Of a stretch of DNA of 26,828 nt, positions 7,738-16,016 are shown piece after piece (position 1 is the stretch's first letter; the number at the start of each line of letters is the position of its first letter). Below the pieces are notes generated by a model. That model saw only the letters and a program-made list of their open reading frames with translations, was not told where the DNA came from and made no database searches. The translations under genes and the position numbers were made by a program. Source of the stretch: an uncultured Eubacteriales bacterium (lineage in GTDB: Bacteria; Bacillota; Clostridia; Oscillospirales; Acutalibacteraceae); assembly GCA_934486895.1 (NCBI GenBank), contig CAKSQZ010000019.1:1-26828 (forward strand). The letters run 5' to 3'.

Positions 7738-8334
7738 TTAAGAATTATATCTTGACATGGCTTTGTCGGTTTCACCGAGCGCGATCATCAGCGCAGCGTC
7801 CGCCGCTTTTTTTGCGGTGTCGCAAACTGCCTTCATTTCGTCCTGCGAAAACCTTGAAAGCACCCATTTTGCAAGGTCATAGTCGGGGTGCGGCTTTTTG
7901 CCGATGCCTATTCTGATCCTTGAGAAATCATCGTGTCCTGTGAGATAAATAATGTTTTTAAGCCCGTTCTGACCGCCGTCGGACCCTTTGCGGCGGATTC
8001 TCATTCTGCCGACTTCAAAATTCACATCGTCGCAGATAACCGTCAGATCCTGAGCGCCGAGCTTATAAAAGTTCATCGCTTCGACAACCGCTTCTCCCGA
8101 GAGATTCATGAATGTCTGCGGCTTTATCAGAAGCAGTTTTTTATCCTTATAATCGGCAAAGCCGCAAAGCGATTTGAATTTCAGGCGATCGACCTTAACA
8201 TCGAGCTTCTGAGCCAGTGTATCGAGCGCGATAAACCCTGCGTTGTGGCGGGTCTGCTCATACTGACTGCCTGGGTTGCCGAGCCCTACGATGATATGAT
8301 CAACGCTTTGCGCGAATTTTTTTCTCGAAAACAT
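7738..8334 (-). CDS. pth: Peptidyl-tRNA hydrolase
   Basis: Pth cleaves peptidyl-tRNA released from stalled ribosomes, recycling tRNA. The 198-aa protein carries GLGNPGSQYEQTRHNAGF with the catalytic His, KPQTFMNLSGEAV, the conserved Asp region ICDDVNFEVGRMRIRRKGSDGGQNGLKNI, and RIGIGKKP. The frame allows a GTG one codon upstream (8337), but AAGGAG at 8342-8347 is only four bases from it and seven from the ATG at 8334, so the ATG is chosen. It is first in a two-gene operon with mfd, as in Bacillus and many Clostridia. Confidence 0.97.
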   Translation of the reverse strand: MFSRKKFAQSVDHIIVGLGNPGSQYEQTRHNAGFIALDTLAQKLDVKVDRLKFKSLCGFADYKDKKLLLIKPQTFMNLSGEAVVEAMNFYKLGAQDLTVICDDVNFEVGRMRIRRKGSDGGQNGLKNIIYLTGHDDFSRIRIGIGKKPHPDYDLAKWVLSRFSQDEMKAVCDTAKKAADAALMIALGETDKAMSRYNS

Positions 8335-8379
8335 CACTTTACTCCTTTTGCGCCGTTATTTTATGCAAATTTATATTTA

Positions 8380-8408
8380 ATAATAACACATTTTGATGGA
8401 TTTTTCAA
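8380..8408 (-). promoter_or_regulatory. SigA promoter of pth-mfd
   Basis: On the minus strand TTGAAA (8403-8408) and TATTAT (8380-8385) are separated by 17 bases, downstream of the terminator that ends the ABC operon. Confidence 0.75.
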
Positions 8409-8425
8409 CCGTCTGCACGGATATT

Positions 8426-8460
8426 AAAAGGTCTTTTGCGTAAAAAGCAAAAGACCTTTT
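8426..8460 (-). terminator. Terminator of the marR-ABC exporter operon
   Basis: A perfect 14-bp inverted repeat (8426-8439 with 8447-8460) with a 7-nt loop lies four bases after the stop of the second ABC gene and ends in a T-rich arm on the minus strand. Confidence 0.9.
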
Positions 8461-8464
8461 TCGG

Positions 8465-10393
8465 TTAATCAAGCTCGAATGCGCCGGTGTAGAGCTGATA
8501 ATACTTGCCCTTTTGAGCTATCAGATCGTTATGACTGCCGCGTTCGATTATTCTGCCGTGTTCAAGCACCATGATAACATCTGAATTGCGGACTGTTGAA
8601 AGTCGGTGGGCTATGACAAACACCGTTCTGCCTTTCATAAGCGAGTCCATTCCCGCCTGCACTATCGACTCCGTTCTTGTGTCGATAGACGAGGTGGCTT
8701 CGTCGAGTATCATAACGGGCGGATCTGCAACAGCCGCTCTCGCTATCGCAATAAGCTGGCGCTGACCCTGAGAAAGCTGACCGCCGTTGCCTGAGATAAC
8801 GGTGTTGTAGCCTTCGGGCAGACGGCTGATAAATCCGTCGGCATTGGCGAGCTTTGCCGCCGCATAGACTTCTTCATCGGTAGCGTCGAGCTTGCCGTAG
8901 CGGATATTCTCCATTATAGTGCCTGTGAACAGATTAGTGTCCTGCAGAACCATGCCGAGCGAACGGCGCAGATCGCTTTTCTTTATCTTATTGATATTGA
9001 TACCGTCATAACGGATCTTGCCGTCGGCTATATCATAGAATCGGTTGATAAGATTGGTTATCGTTGTTTTGCCTGCGCCGGTCGCGCCGACAAATGCGAC
9101 TTTCTGACCGGGCTTTGCATAGAGCGAAACATTGTGGAGCACGATCTTATCGGGGTTGTAGCCGAAATCGACATCGAACATACGTACCTCTCCGCACAGC
9201 TCGGTGTAGGTAACGGTGCCGTCGGAATGGGGATGTTTCCACGCCCAAAGGCCTGTTCGCTTATCGCTTTCGGTTATCTCGCCGTTAACACGCTTTGCAT
9301 TGACAAGGGTCACATAGCCGTCGTCCTGCTCGGGCTGTTCGTCCATCAAAGCGAAAATTCTGCCCGCGCCAGCAACTGCCATAGCGATCATATTAAGCTG
9401 CTGAGCGATCTGGTTTATCGGCATATTAAAGCTTCTCGAAAGCTGTAAAAACGCTGCGATCGCGCCGAGCGTGAGTCCGCCGCCAAAGCCGCTGACCGCC
9501 AAAAGTCCGCCGATCATTGCAATCAGAACATATTGAATATTGCCGAGATTGTTCATAACAGGTCCGAGAATATTCGCATAGGTATTCGCGTTGGTCGCAT
9601 TATCGCACAGTTCATTATTCAGCTTATCGAAATCCTCTTTGGAGCGCTCCTCATGGCAGAACACCTTAACGACCTTCTGCCCGTTGATCATCTCTTCGAT
9701 ATAGCCGTTCACAGAGCCGAGACTCTCCTGCTGACGGACAAAGAACCTGCCGCTCTTTGAGCCTATTTTCTTTGTGGCAAAAAGCATGACGACCAGCATT
9801 AAAAGCACTAAAATCGTTAGCTGCCAGCTTGTTATCAGCATTGAAACAAACACCGAAATTATCGTCACCGCCGAAGAGAGCGTTTGCGGTACTGTCTGCG
9901 AGATCATCTGGCGCAGTGTGTCGGTATCGTTTGTGTAGCAGCTCATGACATCGCCGTGGGTATGGGTGTCGAAATATCTTATCGGGAGGCTCTGCATTTT
10001 GGTGTACATCTCGTCGCGCACCGTTTTGAGTATGCCCTGCGACACGAACACCATGATAAGGTTGAACGCGAGGGTGCTCAGCACGCCCGCAAGGTAAATT
10101 CCGCCCATCATGCCGATCGCCTTGAGCAGCTCTGCAAAAAGCGGTGCGGGATCTGCCGCTCCGATAAGCGGTGTGATATAATCATCGATCAAAACCTGCA
10201 AAAACAGCGAGCCTGCTACTCCTGCGAGCGAGCTCAAAAGGATAAATACGACGACTAAAACAACCCTGAACTTATATTTCATAAGATACGACATTATTCT
10301 GCCGATTATCTTCAGATCGAAGCTGTCTTTATTGAAATTCATTGCTCCGTGCGGAGGTCTTCCGCCCGGGCCTTTCGGTGCCGGTTGTCTCAT
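8465..10393 (-). CDS. ABC exporter half-transporter, catalytic-site subunit
   Basis: A 642-aa fused permease-ATPase of the ABC exporter superfamily. After a Pro/Gly-rich N-terminus come six predicted transmembrane helices (about residues 35-340), then the nucleotide-binding domain: Walker A VGATGAGKTT (K442), Q loop VLQDTN, signature LSQGQ (degenerate from LSGGQ), Walker B MILDEATSS with the catalytic E565, and H loop VIAHRLS. A 40-residue insertion rich in Trp/Lys/His (TGLWAWKHPHSDG) lies between membrane and ATPase parts, typical of this subfamily. It overlaps the upstream ABC gene by four bases, so the two are co-translated and probably form a heterodimer. The substrate is unknown; drug or lipid export is plausible. 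Confidence 0.93.
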   Translation of the reverse strand: MRQPAPKGPGGRPPHGAMNFNKDSFDLKIIGRIMSYLMKYKFRVVLVVVFILLSSLAGVAGSLFLQVLIDDYITPLIGAADPAPLFAELLKAIGMMGGIYLAGVLSTLAFNLIMVFVSQGILKTVRDEMYTKMQSLPIRYFDTHTHGDVMSCYTNDTDTLRQMISQTVPQTLSSAVTIISVFVSMLITSWQLTILVLLMLVVMLFATKKIGSKSGRFFVRQQESLGSVNGYIEEMINGQKVVKVFCHEERSKEDFDKLNNELCDNATNANTYANILGPVMNNLGNIQYVLIAMIGGLLAVSGFGGGLTLGAIAAFLQLSRSFNMPINQIAQQLNMIAMAVAGAGRIFALMDEQPEQDDGYVTLVNAKRVNGEITESDKRTGLWAWKHPHSDGTVTYTELCGEVRMFDVDFGYNPDKIVLHNVSLYAKPGQKVAFVGATGAGKTTITNLINRFYDIADGKIRYDGININKIKKSDLRRSLGMVLQDTNLFTGTIMENIRYGKLDATDEEVYAAAKLANADGFISRLPEGYNTVISGNGGQLSQGQRQLIAIARAAVADPPVMILDEATSSIDTRTESIVQAGMDSLMKGRTVFVIAHRLSTVRNSDVIMVLEHGRIIERGSHNDLIAQKGKYYQLYTGAFELD

Positions 10394-12120
10394 TGTGCGT
10401 CACTTCCTTTCGTCTGTGTTTCATAGATCTCGCGGTAAATGTCGCTTTGTTTCATCAATTCGTCATGCGTGCCGAATGCGGCGATCTCGCCGTCATCCAT
10501 AACGATGATACGGTCGGAATCCTCGACCGATGAAATACGCTGAGCGATAATAAACTTGGTCGTGTTCGGAATCTCTTCTCTGAACGAACGGCGGATAGAC
10601 GCGTCTGTCGCTGTATCGACTGCGCTTGTGGAATCGTCGAGCACCAATATCTTCGGATTTTTCAGCAGCGCTCTCGCAATGCAAAGACGCTGTTTCTGAC
10701 CGCCCGAAACATTGGTTCCGCCCTGCTCGATATGAGTATCGTAGCCGTCGGGGAAGGTTTTGATAAACTCATCGGCATTCGCAAGACGGCAGACATGCTC
10801 GATCTGCTCGTCGGTCGCATTTTCGTTGCCCCACTTAAGGTTATCCTTGATACTGCCCGAAAACAGCACATTTTTCTGAAGCACCATTGCGACATTATCG
10901 CGAAGCGCCTTGATATCATAATTGCGAACATCTACACCGCCGACCTTGATACTGCCTGTGGACACATCGTAAAGTCTGGGTATGAGCTGAACGAGAGTTG
11001 ATTTCGATGAGCCTGTGCCGCCGATGATACCGATAGTCTCGCCCGATCTTATCTTTAAATTGACATTTTTAAGGCTGTATTTATCGCTTCCTTTTTTATA
11101 GCTGAAGTTGACATTATCAAATTCAACCGAGCCGTCTTTGACCTCAAAAACAGGATCATCATTGTCGGTGATATCGCTCTTTTCATCGAGGATCTCAACA
11201 ATACGCTTTGCGGACGCCTGCGACATTGTTATCATAACAAATATCATCGAAAGCATCATAAGACTGCTGAGTATCTGCATTGTGTACTGCACCATGCTCA
11301 TGAGCTGACCGGTAGTCATACTGCCGACCTGAATGAGCTGCGCCGAGAACCAAGATATAAGCAGCATACAGCCGTAGACGCAAAACTGCATTATCGGAGA
11401 TATTGCCGAAAGATAGCCCTCCGCCTTTGTGCTGAGCTTGTAGATAAGGCCCGATACCTTTTTGAACTTGCGCTCCTCATACTCTTCTCTGACAAAAGCC
11501 TTAACAACGCGGATACCGTGCAGATCCTCCTGAACGGTGTTGTTCAGCTTATCATAGCTTTTGAACATCTTATCGAACACCTTATGAGTCTTGAGCATCA
11601 AAAATGCGACCGAAATGACAAGCAGCGGAATTGCGATCAAGAATGTCATTGAGATCTCGGAATTAACGCGCATCGCCATGACAAACGACAGGATAAACAT
11701 AAACGGCGAACGCACCGCTATTCTGATTATCATCTGAAAAGCGTTCTGTACATTGGTGACATCGGTCGTGAGTCGTGTTACGATACTTGCCGTGGAGAAT
11801 TTATCGATATTGGAAAACGAGAAATTCTGAACATTATAGAACATATCGTGGCGAAGGTTTTTCGCAAAGCCGGCGCTCGCTTTCGCCGCAAATTTGCCCG
11901 CTAAAACGCCGAACAAAAGCGACACCATAGCGCAGACAAAAAGCACTGTTCCCATTTTGATGATATAGGGAAGATCGCCTTTGTTAATACCGTTATCGAT
12001 AAGATCAGCCATTAAAAACGGAATGATAACTTCCATTATGACCTCTATCAAAACTGTGATCGGTGTCAGTATTGCCGAGGCCTTATATTCCCTCACACAG
12101 CCTGCTAACTTTTTTATCAT
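10390..12120 (-). CDS. ABC exporter half-transporter, degenerate-site subunit
   Basis: A 576-aa permease-ATPase with six predicted transmembrane helices (about residues 15-300). Walker A is GGTGSSKST (K373) and the signature VSGGQ is intact, but the Walker B catalytic Glu is Asp (LVLDDSTS, D496) and the switch His is Gln (IIAQRIS, Q527). This is the hallmark of the non-catalytic partner in heterodimeric exporters such as TM287/288 or BmrCD. Its good signature would complete the active site of the 642-aa partner, while the partner's LSQGQ faces this degenerate site. AAAGGG overlaps the marR stop region, about 12 bases before the ATG, a rather long spacing. Confidence 0.93.
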   Translation of the reverse strand: MIKKLAGCVREYKASAILTPITVLIEVIMEVIIPFLMADLIDNGINKGDLPYIIKMGTVLFVCAMVSLLFGVLAGKFAAKASAGFAKNLRHDMFYNVQNFSFSNIDKFSTASIVTRLTTDVTNVQNAFQMIIRIAVRSPFMFILSFVMAMRVNSEISMTFLIAIPLLVISVAFLMLKTHKVFDKMFKSYDKLNNTVQEDLHGIRVVKAFVREEYEERKFKKVSGLIYKLSTKAEGYLSAISPIMQFCVYGCMLLISWFSAQLIQVGSMTTGQLMSMVQYTMQILSSLMMLSMIFVMITMSQASAKRIVEILDEKSDITDNDDPVFEVKDGSVEFDNVNFSYKKGSDKYSLKNVNLKIRSGETIGIIGGTGSSKSTLVQLIPRLYDVSTGSIKVGGVDVRNYDIKALRDNVAMVLQKNVLFSGSIKDNLKWGNENATDEQIEHVCRLANADEFIKTFPDGYDTHIEQGGTNVSGGQKQRLCIARALLKNPKILVLDDSTSAVDTATDASIRRSFREEIPNTTKFIIAQRISSVEDSDRIIVMDDGEIAAFGTHDELMKQSDIYREIYETQTKGSDAQ

Positions 12121-12137
12121 TTTGTTTTCTCACCCTT

Positions 12138-12587
12138 TCATTTGTCGCCTAATGCGCAGTTTTGCCTGATCGCTTCGGCAACACGATAAAAAACACAAAG
12201 ATCGTTTTCATCAATGTTTTCGATGAGCTGACTGTCGGTCATTTTAAGACAGCTCAGTATCTTCTCATCTGTTTTTTTGCCGAGCGGTGTGAGCGCAAGC
12301 TTTTTCAGCCGCATATCGCTTTCATCGCTCGAGCGTTCGACATAGCCCTTTTTCTCCATGAGCTTGATAATATTAGTGACTGTGGCGCGCGAGATGCCGA
12401 ACTCCTGCTCAATATCGCGCTGAAAAATATCTCTTTCGCTTCTTTTGATATAGCCGATAATTCTGCCGTGCATTGCGGTAACAGTGTCGATACCGCTTTT
12501 GCGCATATTATGATCGATCTTTCTGCCGACTGCATTACTTAATATCTTGATCTCATGGCTGATCGGAGGCATTTGCTCTGTTGTCAT
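12138..12587 (-). CDS. MarR-family transcriptional regulator
   Basis: A 149-aa winged-helix protein. The recognition helix region is DIEQEFGISRATVTNIIKLMEKKGYVER and the wing is SSDESDMRLKKLALTPLGKK, the usual MarR DxRxKxLxLT pattern. The frame opens at 12593, but GGAG lies only three bases before that ATG and nine before the ATG at 12587, which is preferred. It is first in the operon with the two ABC genes, and an inverted repeat spans its own predicted start site, so it most likely represses itself and the exporter until a ligand binds. The ligand is unknown. Confidence 0.92.
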   Translation of the reverse strand: MTTEQMPPISHEIKILSNAVGRKIDHNMRKSGIDTVTAMHGRIIGYIKRSERDIFQRDIEQEFGISRATVTNIIKLMEKKGYVERSSDESDMRLKKLALTPLGKKTDEKILSCLKMTDSQLIENIDENDLCVFYRVAEAIRQNCALGDK

Positions 12588-12606
12588 AAACATCAGCTCC
12601 GTTTTA

Positions 12607-12630
12607 ATATTGTTTGATAGCTAACAATAT
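12607..12630. promoter_or_regulatory. Candidate MarR operator
   Basis: A perfect 8-bp inverted repeat, ATATTGTT and AACAATAT with an 8-nt spacer, lies just downstream of the -10 box and covers the predicted transcription start. AT-rich palindromes of this size and position are usual for MarR autorepression. The assignment to this MarR protein is inferred from position. Confidence 0.65.
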
Positions 12631-12632
12631 AT

Positions 12633-12660
12633 ATTATATCCGCTTGATTTTAATTGTCAA
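12633..12660 (-). promoter_or_regulatory. SigA promoter of the marR-ABC operon
   Basis: On the minus strand a perfect TTGACA (12655-12660) and a perfect TATAAT (12633-12638) are separated by 16 bases. Such a strong core promoter fits control mainly by repression. Confidence 0.9.
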
Positions 12661-12705
12661 CACCCTTTTTTATTTTTAACAAATTGGTCATATTTAAAGA
12701 AAAAA

Positions 12706-12725
12706 CGGACGGCAAAAGCCGTCCG
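12706..12725 (-). terminator. Terminator after sigE
   Basis: CGGACGGC and GCCGTCCG form a perfect 8-bp stem with a 4-nt loop, followed by TTTTTTCTTT on the minus strand, five bases after the sigE stop codon. Confidence 0.93.
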
Positions 12726-12730
12726 ACTTA

Positions 12731-13447
12731 TCAAAACACTGCACGTTCATAGTCCTTTTTGAGCCGTTCTAGTATCTTTTTCTCGAGCCTTGAGATATAG
12801 CTTTGCGAAATGCCGAGAGCCGCCGCGACCTGCTTTTGAGTGTGCTCGCCGTAGCCACAGAAACCGAACCGCATCTGCATTATTCTGCGTTCTCTTTCGG
12901 GAAGCGACTCGACAAGCTTCATCACGATATTCCGCTCGTCCTCACGCTCGATATCGCGGTTTACAAGGTCGGGATCGGAACCCAAAACATCGGAAAGCAG
13001 CAGTTCGTTGCCGTCCCAATCGACATTCAGCGGTTCGTCTATGCTGACATCGTTTTTATACTGCGAGCTTTTTCGCATAAACATGAGTATTTCGTTTTCG
13101 ATACACCGCGAGGCATAGGTCGCGAGCTTGATATTTTTATCGGTGCGAAAGGTGTTGACAGCCTTTATCAGCCCTATCGTTCCGATCGAGATGAGATCCT
13201 CGATATTAGCGCCGGGCGCGTCGAACTTTCGCGAGATATACACGACCAGGCGCAAATTGTGAGTTATAAGCGTGTCGCGTGCCGAGCTGTCGCCCTGTTC
13301 ATACGCCTTTAGTGCCTGTTTTTCCTGCTCGTCCGTCAGCGGTTCGGGCAGATTCATCGGGCCGTTTATGTAGTAGACGGGATCTTTCGGGCGCAGCTTT
13401 GAAATCACCCGATACAGCACGGTTTTCAATCTTGACAACAATTTCAT
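12731..13447 (-). CDS. sigE: Sporulation sigma factor SigmaE (pro-form)
   Basis: SigmaE directs early mother-cell transcription during sporulation. The 238-aa protein matches Bacillus pro-SigmaE closely in length and order. A basic, amphipathic pro-sequence (about residues 1-25) is followed by DPVYYINGP, the processing region; by analogy cleavage falls between Y25 and Y26. Region 2 includes NLRLVVYISRKF, EDLISIGTIGLIKAVNTF and KLATYASRCIENEILMFMR; region 4 includes ERRIMQMRFG and the helix-turn-helix TQKQVAAALGISQSYISRLEKKI. GGAG lies upstream of the ATG. It follows spoIIGA by 13 bases. Unlike many spore formers, no sigG gene follows; a terminator closes the unit. Confidence 0.97.
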   Translation of the reverse strand: MKLLSRLKTVLYRVISKLRPKDPVYYINGPMNLPEPLTDEQEKQALKAYEQGDSSARDTLITHNLRLVVYISRKFDAPGANIEDLISIGTIGLIKAVNTFRTDKNIKLATYASRCIENEILMFMRKSSQYKNDVSIDEPLNVDWDGNELLLSDVLGSDPDLVNRDIEREDERNIVMKLVESLPERERRIMQMRFGFCGYGEHTQKQVAAALGISQSYISRLEKKILERLKKDYERAVF

Positions 13448-13460
13448 ATTACCACTCCGA

Positions 13461-14288
13461 TCACATTTTCATAAGTATGTCCGACGGAAGCAGCGCGGAA
13501 AAACCGTTGTCGAACGGTTTTTCGGCTACCGCGACCGTTATATTGTCATAGTCGGCGCTTTTTGAGCCGAGCGAGATACGCACCTTATCGGGGCGAAACG
13601 CTTTTATCACGCCGTTTTCACACCCGACCGAGCAAAAAGGCAGGCAGCGGTAGCCTTTCATCTGCTCTATCGGACGGTCGATGAAGTCGGGCGCTATCAC
13701 GACAACAGGGTCGCCGGTGTAGACATCGTGAAGTGTGCAGCCTGTATCGAGCACCGCGCGGCAGGTGAGCATTTTGCCGCCTGTTATAACGGTGAGATTG
13801 CCCTCGATCTTGTCCGCTTTGACCCTTGAGCACAGCCGCTCTATGAGCTTCAGCAGGACATAGCTTATCGCTGTGAACAGGATAAGCATTATCGGGCTTA
13901 TATCGAAGTATACTCCGCTCGGAGTCGATAAGATCTTGTCCTGCCCGAAAACGAGCGACAATGCAAGCACCGCGCCGCCAAGCGCAAAGCTCATAAGCAA
14001 GAATGCACAGCCGAATCTCATAAGCACTCTTCTTTGTCTGACACCGCACACGCACACGCAGATAACAGCGCAAAGCAGGCATTTGAGCAAAACGGAAATA
14101 AACGAGCCGAGCAGTTCGGACTGCGGCTCAGGCAGAAATATCGCAAACGAGCCGATCGCGCCGATCGCCGCACCGAGCAAAAGCCTGCGGCGTTTTATTT
14201 TCAGGCGGACGGCTCCTGCCGAGAGCATAAGCAAAAAATAATTTATTATGAGATTAAGGCAAAACAGCAGATCTATATAAACCGTCAA
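13461..14288 (-). CDS. spoIIGA: Sigma-E processing peptidase SpoIIGA
   Basis: SpoIIGA is the membrane aspartic protease that removes the pro-sequence of SigmaE in response to the forespore signal SpoIIR. The 275-aa protein has about five transmembrane helices in residues 1-150 and a cytoplasmic protease domain with the DTG motif AVLDTGCTLHD (D181; the Bacillus catalytic Asp is at nearly the same place). The C-terminal part contains LLPSDILMKM. The start is a TTG codon (14286-14288), chosen because GGGAGG lies eight bases upstream; no ATG in frame fits better. It forms an operon with sigE, its substrate. Confidence 0.94.
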   Translation of the reverse strand: MTVYIDLLFCLNLIINYFLLMLSAGAVRLKIKRRRLLLGAAIGAIGSFAIFLPEPQSELLGSFISVLLKCLLCAVICVCVCGVRQRRVLMRFGCAFLLMSFALGGAVLALSLVFGQDKILSTPSGVYFDISPIMLILFTAISYVLLKLIERLCSRVKADKIEGNLTVITGGKMLTCRAVLDTGCTLHDVYTGDPVVVIAPDFIDRPIEQMKGYRCLPFCSVGCENGVIKAFRPDKVRISLGSKSADYDNITVAVAEKPFDNGFSALLPSDILMKM

Positions 14289-14337
14289 TCATACCGCCTC
14301 CCTTAAATAAAATCAGAATAAATACATCTACACTTTG

Positions 14338-14372
14338 ATTATAGTAGCCGATGCGCTTAAAATATGTCGAAA
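14338..14372 (-). promoter_or_regulatory. spoIIGA promoter with a Spo0A box
   Basis: On the minus strand TATAAT lies at 14338-14343. No good -35 is found at 17 bases; instead TGTCGAA, a perfect match to the Spo0A box core TGNCGAA (plus-strand 14365-14371), is centred about 21 bases upstream. The Bacillus spoIIG promoter is also SigA-dependent, has abnormally wide spacing and is activated by Spo0A bound at the -35 region. The inference is that this operon is switched on by phosphorylated Spo0A. Confidence 0.75.
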
Positions 14373-14402
14373 CAAGAGAACGTTTTAAATTTAAAAACAA
14401 AA

Positions 14403-14427
14403 ATCCCCGCCTTTTCAAGGCGAGGAT
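14403..14427 (-). terminator. Terminator after the aminotransferase gene
   Basis: A stem (14403-14413 with 14417-14427, one mismatch, 3-nt loop) is followed by ATTTTTGTTTTT on the minus strand, about 15 bases after the stop codon. Confidence 0.88.
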
Positions 14428-14441
14428 AAAAATTATTTTTC

Positions 14442-15644
14442 TCAGATATTTTTGAGCACTTCAAGCAGAGTCTCGGCAACATATTCAGCGTCGTCCTCTG
14501 TCATCTTGGTGTTGAGCGGCAATGTTATTTCATTTGCAAAATGATTGTATGCATTGGGATAATCGGCAATGTCAAAGCCTAAGTTTTTATAGGCTGTGAG
14601 CATCGGGAGCGGCTTATAATGCACATTGCAGGCAACGCCGTTTTGCGCCATCCGCTCGATTATCAGGTTGCGCTGTTCGCTTGAGATACCGTCGATCCGA
14701 AGGATATAGAGATGACCGTCCGACTGATTTTTCTCATCGAAATGGCAAAGCGGCATGAACTTCTTATCCGAAAGGCGTTCGTTGTATATCTCGATAAGAC
14801 GCTTGCGCTTTTTGAGCATACCGTCGTATCTTCTGAGCTGAGCAAGACCGATAGCCGCCATGATATCCGTCATATTCATCTTATAAAGCGGAGCTACGAT
14901 ATCATACTCCCAGGCTCCCGCCTTTGTTTTTGCAAGCGCGTCTTTATTCTGACCGTGCAGCGACAAAAGCTGAAGATCTTTATATATCTTTTCGTTATCG
15001 AGAAAATCTCGGCTGCGCCATGTCAGCGCACCGCCCTCGGCAGTTGTGAGGTTTTTGACCGCATGGAATGAGAACGATGTGAAATCGGCAACATTGCCGG
15101 CGTGTCTGCCGTTCTGCACTGAGCCGAACGCATGAGCGCCGTCTGTCAGAACGATTATACGCCCAAAGCCGCTTTGGATCTCACCCTTCGGTTTGAATTT
15201 ATCGCGGTGGCGTTCGACTATCTCAAAGATACGGTCATAGTCGCACATTCTGCCCGCAAGGTCAACCGGTATGATGACCTTTGTTTTATCGGTTATCATC
15301 TTATCGAGCTTATCGTAATCCATCTCGAAAGAGTCGCTTGAAATATCGCACATTCTGAGCGTTGCGCCGACATGGCAGACAACGCTTGCTGTTGCGGTGT
15401 ATGTATAAGCCGGAACGATGACCTCATCACCCTCGCCCACGCCGAGAACTCTGAGCGCAAGCTCAGCGGCGGCAGTCGCCGAGTTGAGGCAGACAGCCTT
15501 ATCGGTGCCGCAAAGCTCGGCAATCTCACGCTCGAACTGCTTGGTTTTAGGGCCTGTTGTTATCCAGCCGGAGCGGAGCGCCTCGGTTACCGCACGGATC
15601 TCGTCCTCGCCGACATCGGGCGGGGAGAACGGTATATTTCTCAT
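14442..15644 (-). CDS. DegT/DnrJ/EryC1/StrS-family aminotransferase
   Basis: A PLP-dependent sugar aminotransferase-family protein, 400 aa. It shows IPFSPPDVGEDEIRAV at the N-terminus, the substrate/PLP region LNSATAAAELALRVLG, VDLAGRMCDYD, and the PLP lysine in FSFHAVKNLTTAEGG (K197). HYKPLPMLTAY near the C-terminus is also typical. Such enzymes transfer an amino group from glutamate to a keto-sugar nucleotide for surface glycans or glycosylation; the specific sugar cannot be told. The frame extends 14 codons further upstream, but AAAGGAAG sits seven bases before the ATG at 15644, which matches the family N-terminus. No other sugar genes are adjacent, so it is an isolated single-gene unit. 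Confidence 0.93.
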   Translation of the reverse strand: MRNIPFSPPDVGEDEIRAVTEALRSGWITTGPKTKQFEREIAELCGTDKAVCLNSATAAAELALRVLGVGEGDEVIVPAYTYTATASVVCHVGATLRMCDISSDSFEMDYDKLDKMITDKTKVIIPVDLAGRMCDYDRIFEIVERHRDKFKPKGEIQSGFGRIIVLTDGAHAFGSVQNGRHAGNVADFTSFSFHAVKNLTTAEGGALTWRSRDFLDNEKIYKDLQLLSLHGQNKDALAKTKAGAWEYDIVAPLYKMNMTDIMAAIGLAQLRRYDGMLKKRKRLIEIYNERLSDKKFMPLCHFDEKNQSDGHLYILRIDGISSEQRNLIIERMAQNGVACNVHYKPLPMLTAYKNLGFDIADYPNAYNHFANEITLPLNTKMTEDDAEYVAETLLEVLKNI

Positions 15645-15697
15645 CTTTATTCTTCCTTTCGGGCAGTTTTTTAAATCTATCCCCACTGCCGAGCTTT

Positions 15698-15726
15698 ATT
15701 ATACCACCGGTGTCTGAAAAAATCAA
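15698..15726 (-). promoter_or_regulatory. SigA promoter of the aminotransferase gene
   Basis: On the minus strand TTGATT (15721-15726) and TATAAT (15698-15703) are separated by 17 bases, with TGG before the -10 (extended -10). The 190 bases beyond, up to the hairpin at 15914, hold no gene I can support. Confidence 0.85.
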
Positions 15727-15913
15727 CCGTCCCGAAAGCGAATAATAAACAATAAGATTTTTTGTTTCTGTCTATTCTTAAAAAGCGTTGGGTTCTGCAT
15801 CGATCACAGGCTTGCACCACTCGTTTACTATTGCTGCCTGCACGGCTCGTAAGGTTTTGCAGGGTTTTAGTGACCGGTGTTCCGATAACCGCATTGAAAA
15901 ATTAAAAGTAAAT

Positions 15914-15953
15914 AAAAATGAGCCGAAAGGGGGACACCTCTTGGCTCATTTTT
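15914..15953 (-). terminator. Hairpin terminator of the CRISPR array
   Basis: AAAAATGAGCC (15914-15924) and GGCTCATTTTT (15943-15953) form a perfect 11-bp stem, and the inner bases can extend it with one G-T pair and one mismatch to a 6-nt loop. On the minus strand it is followed by a T-rich run. It lies about 65 bases beyond the last repeat, so it probably ends the precursor crRNA. The A-rich and T-rich flanks allow action in both directions. Confidence 0.72.
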
Positions 15954-16016
15954 GTGGTTGTGCAAGTTTTTTATTATTTTTGAAGATTTGAATCTTATCG
16001 TTGTAGTAGTGAAAAT

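Noticed and set aside
15778..15894. A minus-strand frame of 38 codons ending VQAAIVNEWCKPVIDAEPNAF, which looks protein-like.
   Set aside because: No ribosome binding site or promoter; too short to identify. It might be a C-terminal remnant, but I cannot support that.
15788..15991. A plus-strand 67-codon frame across the array terminator.
   Set aside because: It is built largely from the hairpin at 15914-15953, has no ribosome binding site and no recognisable domain.
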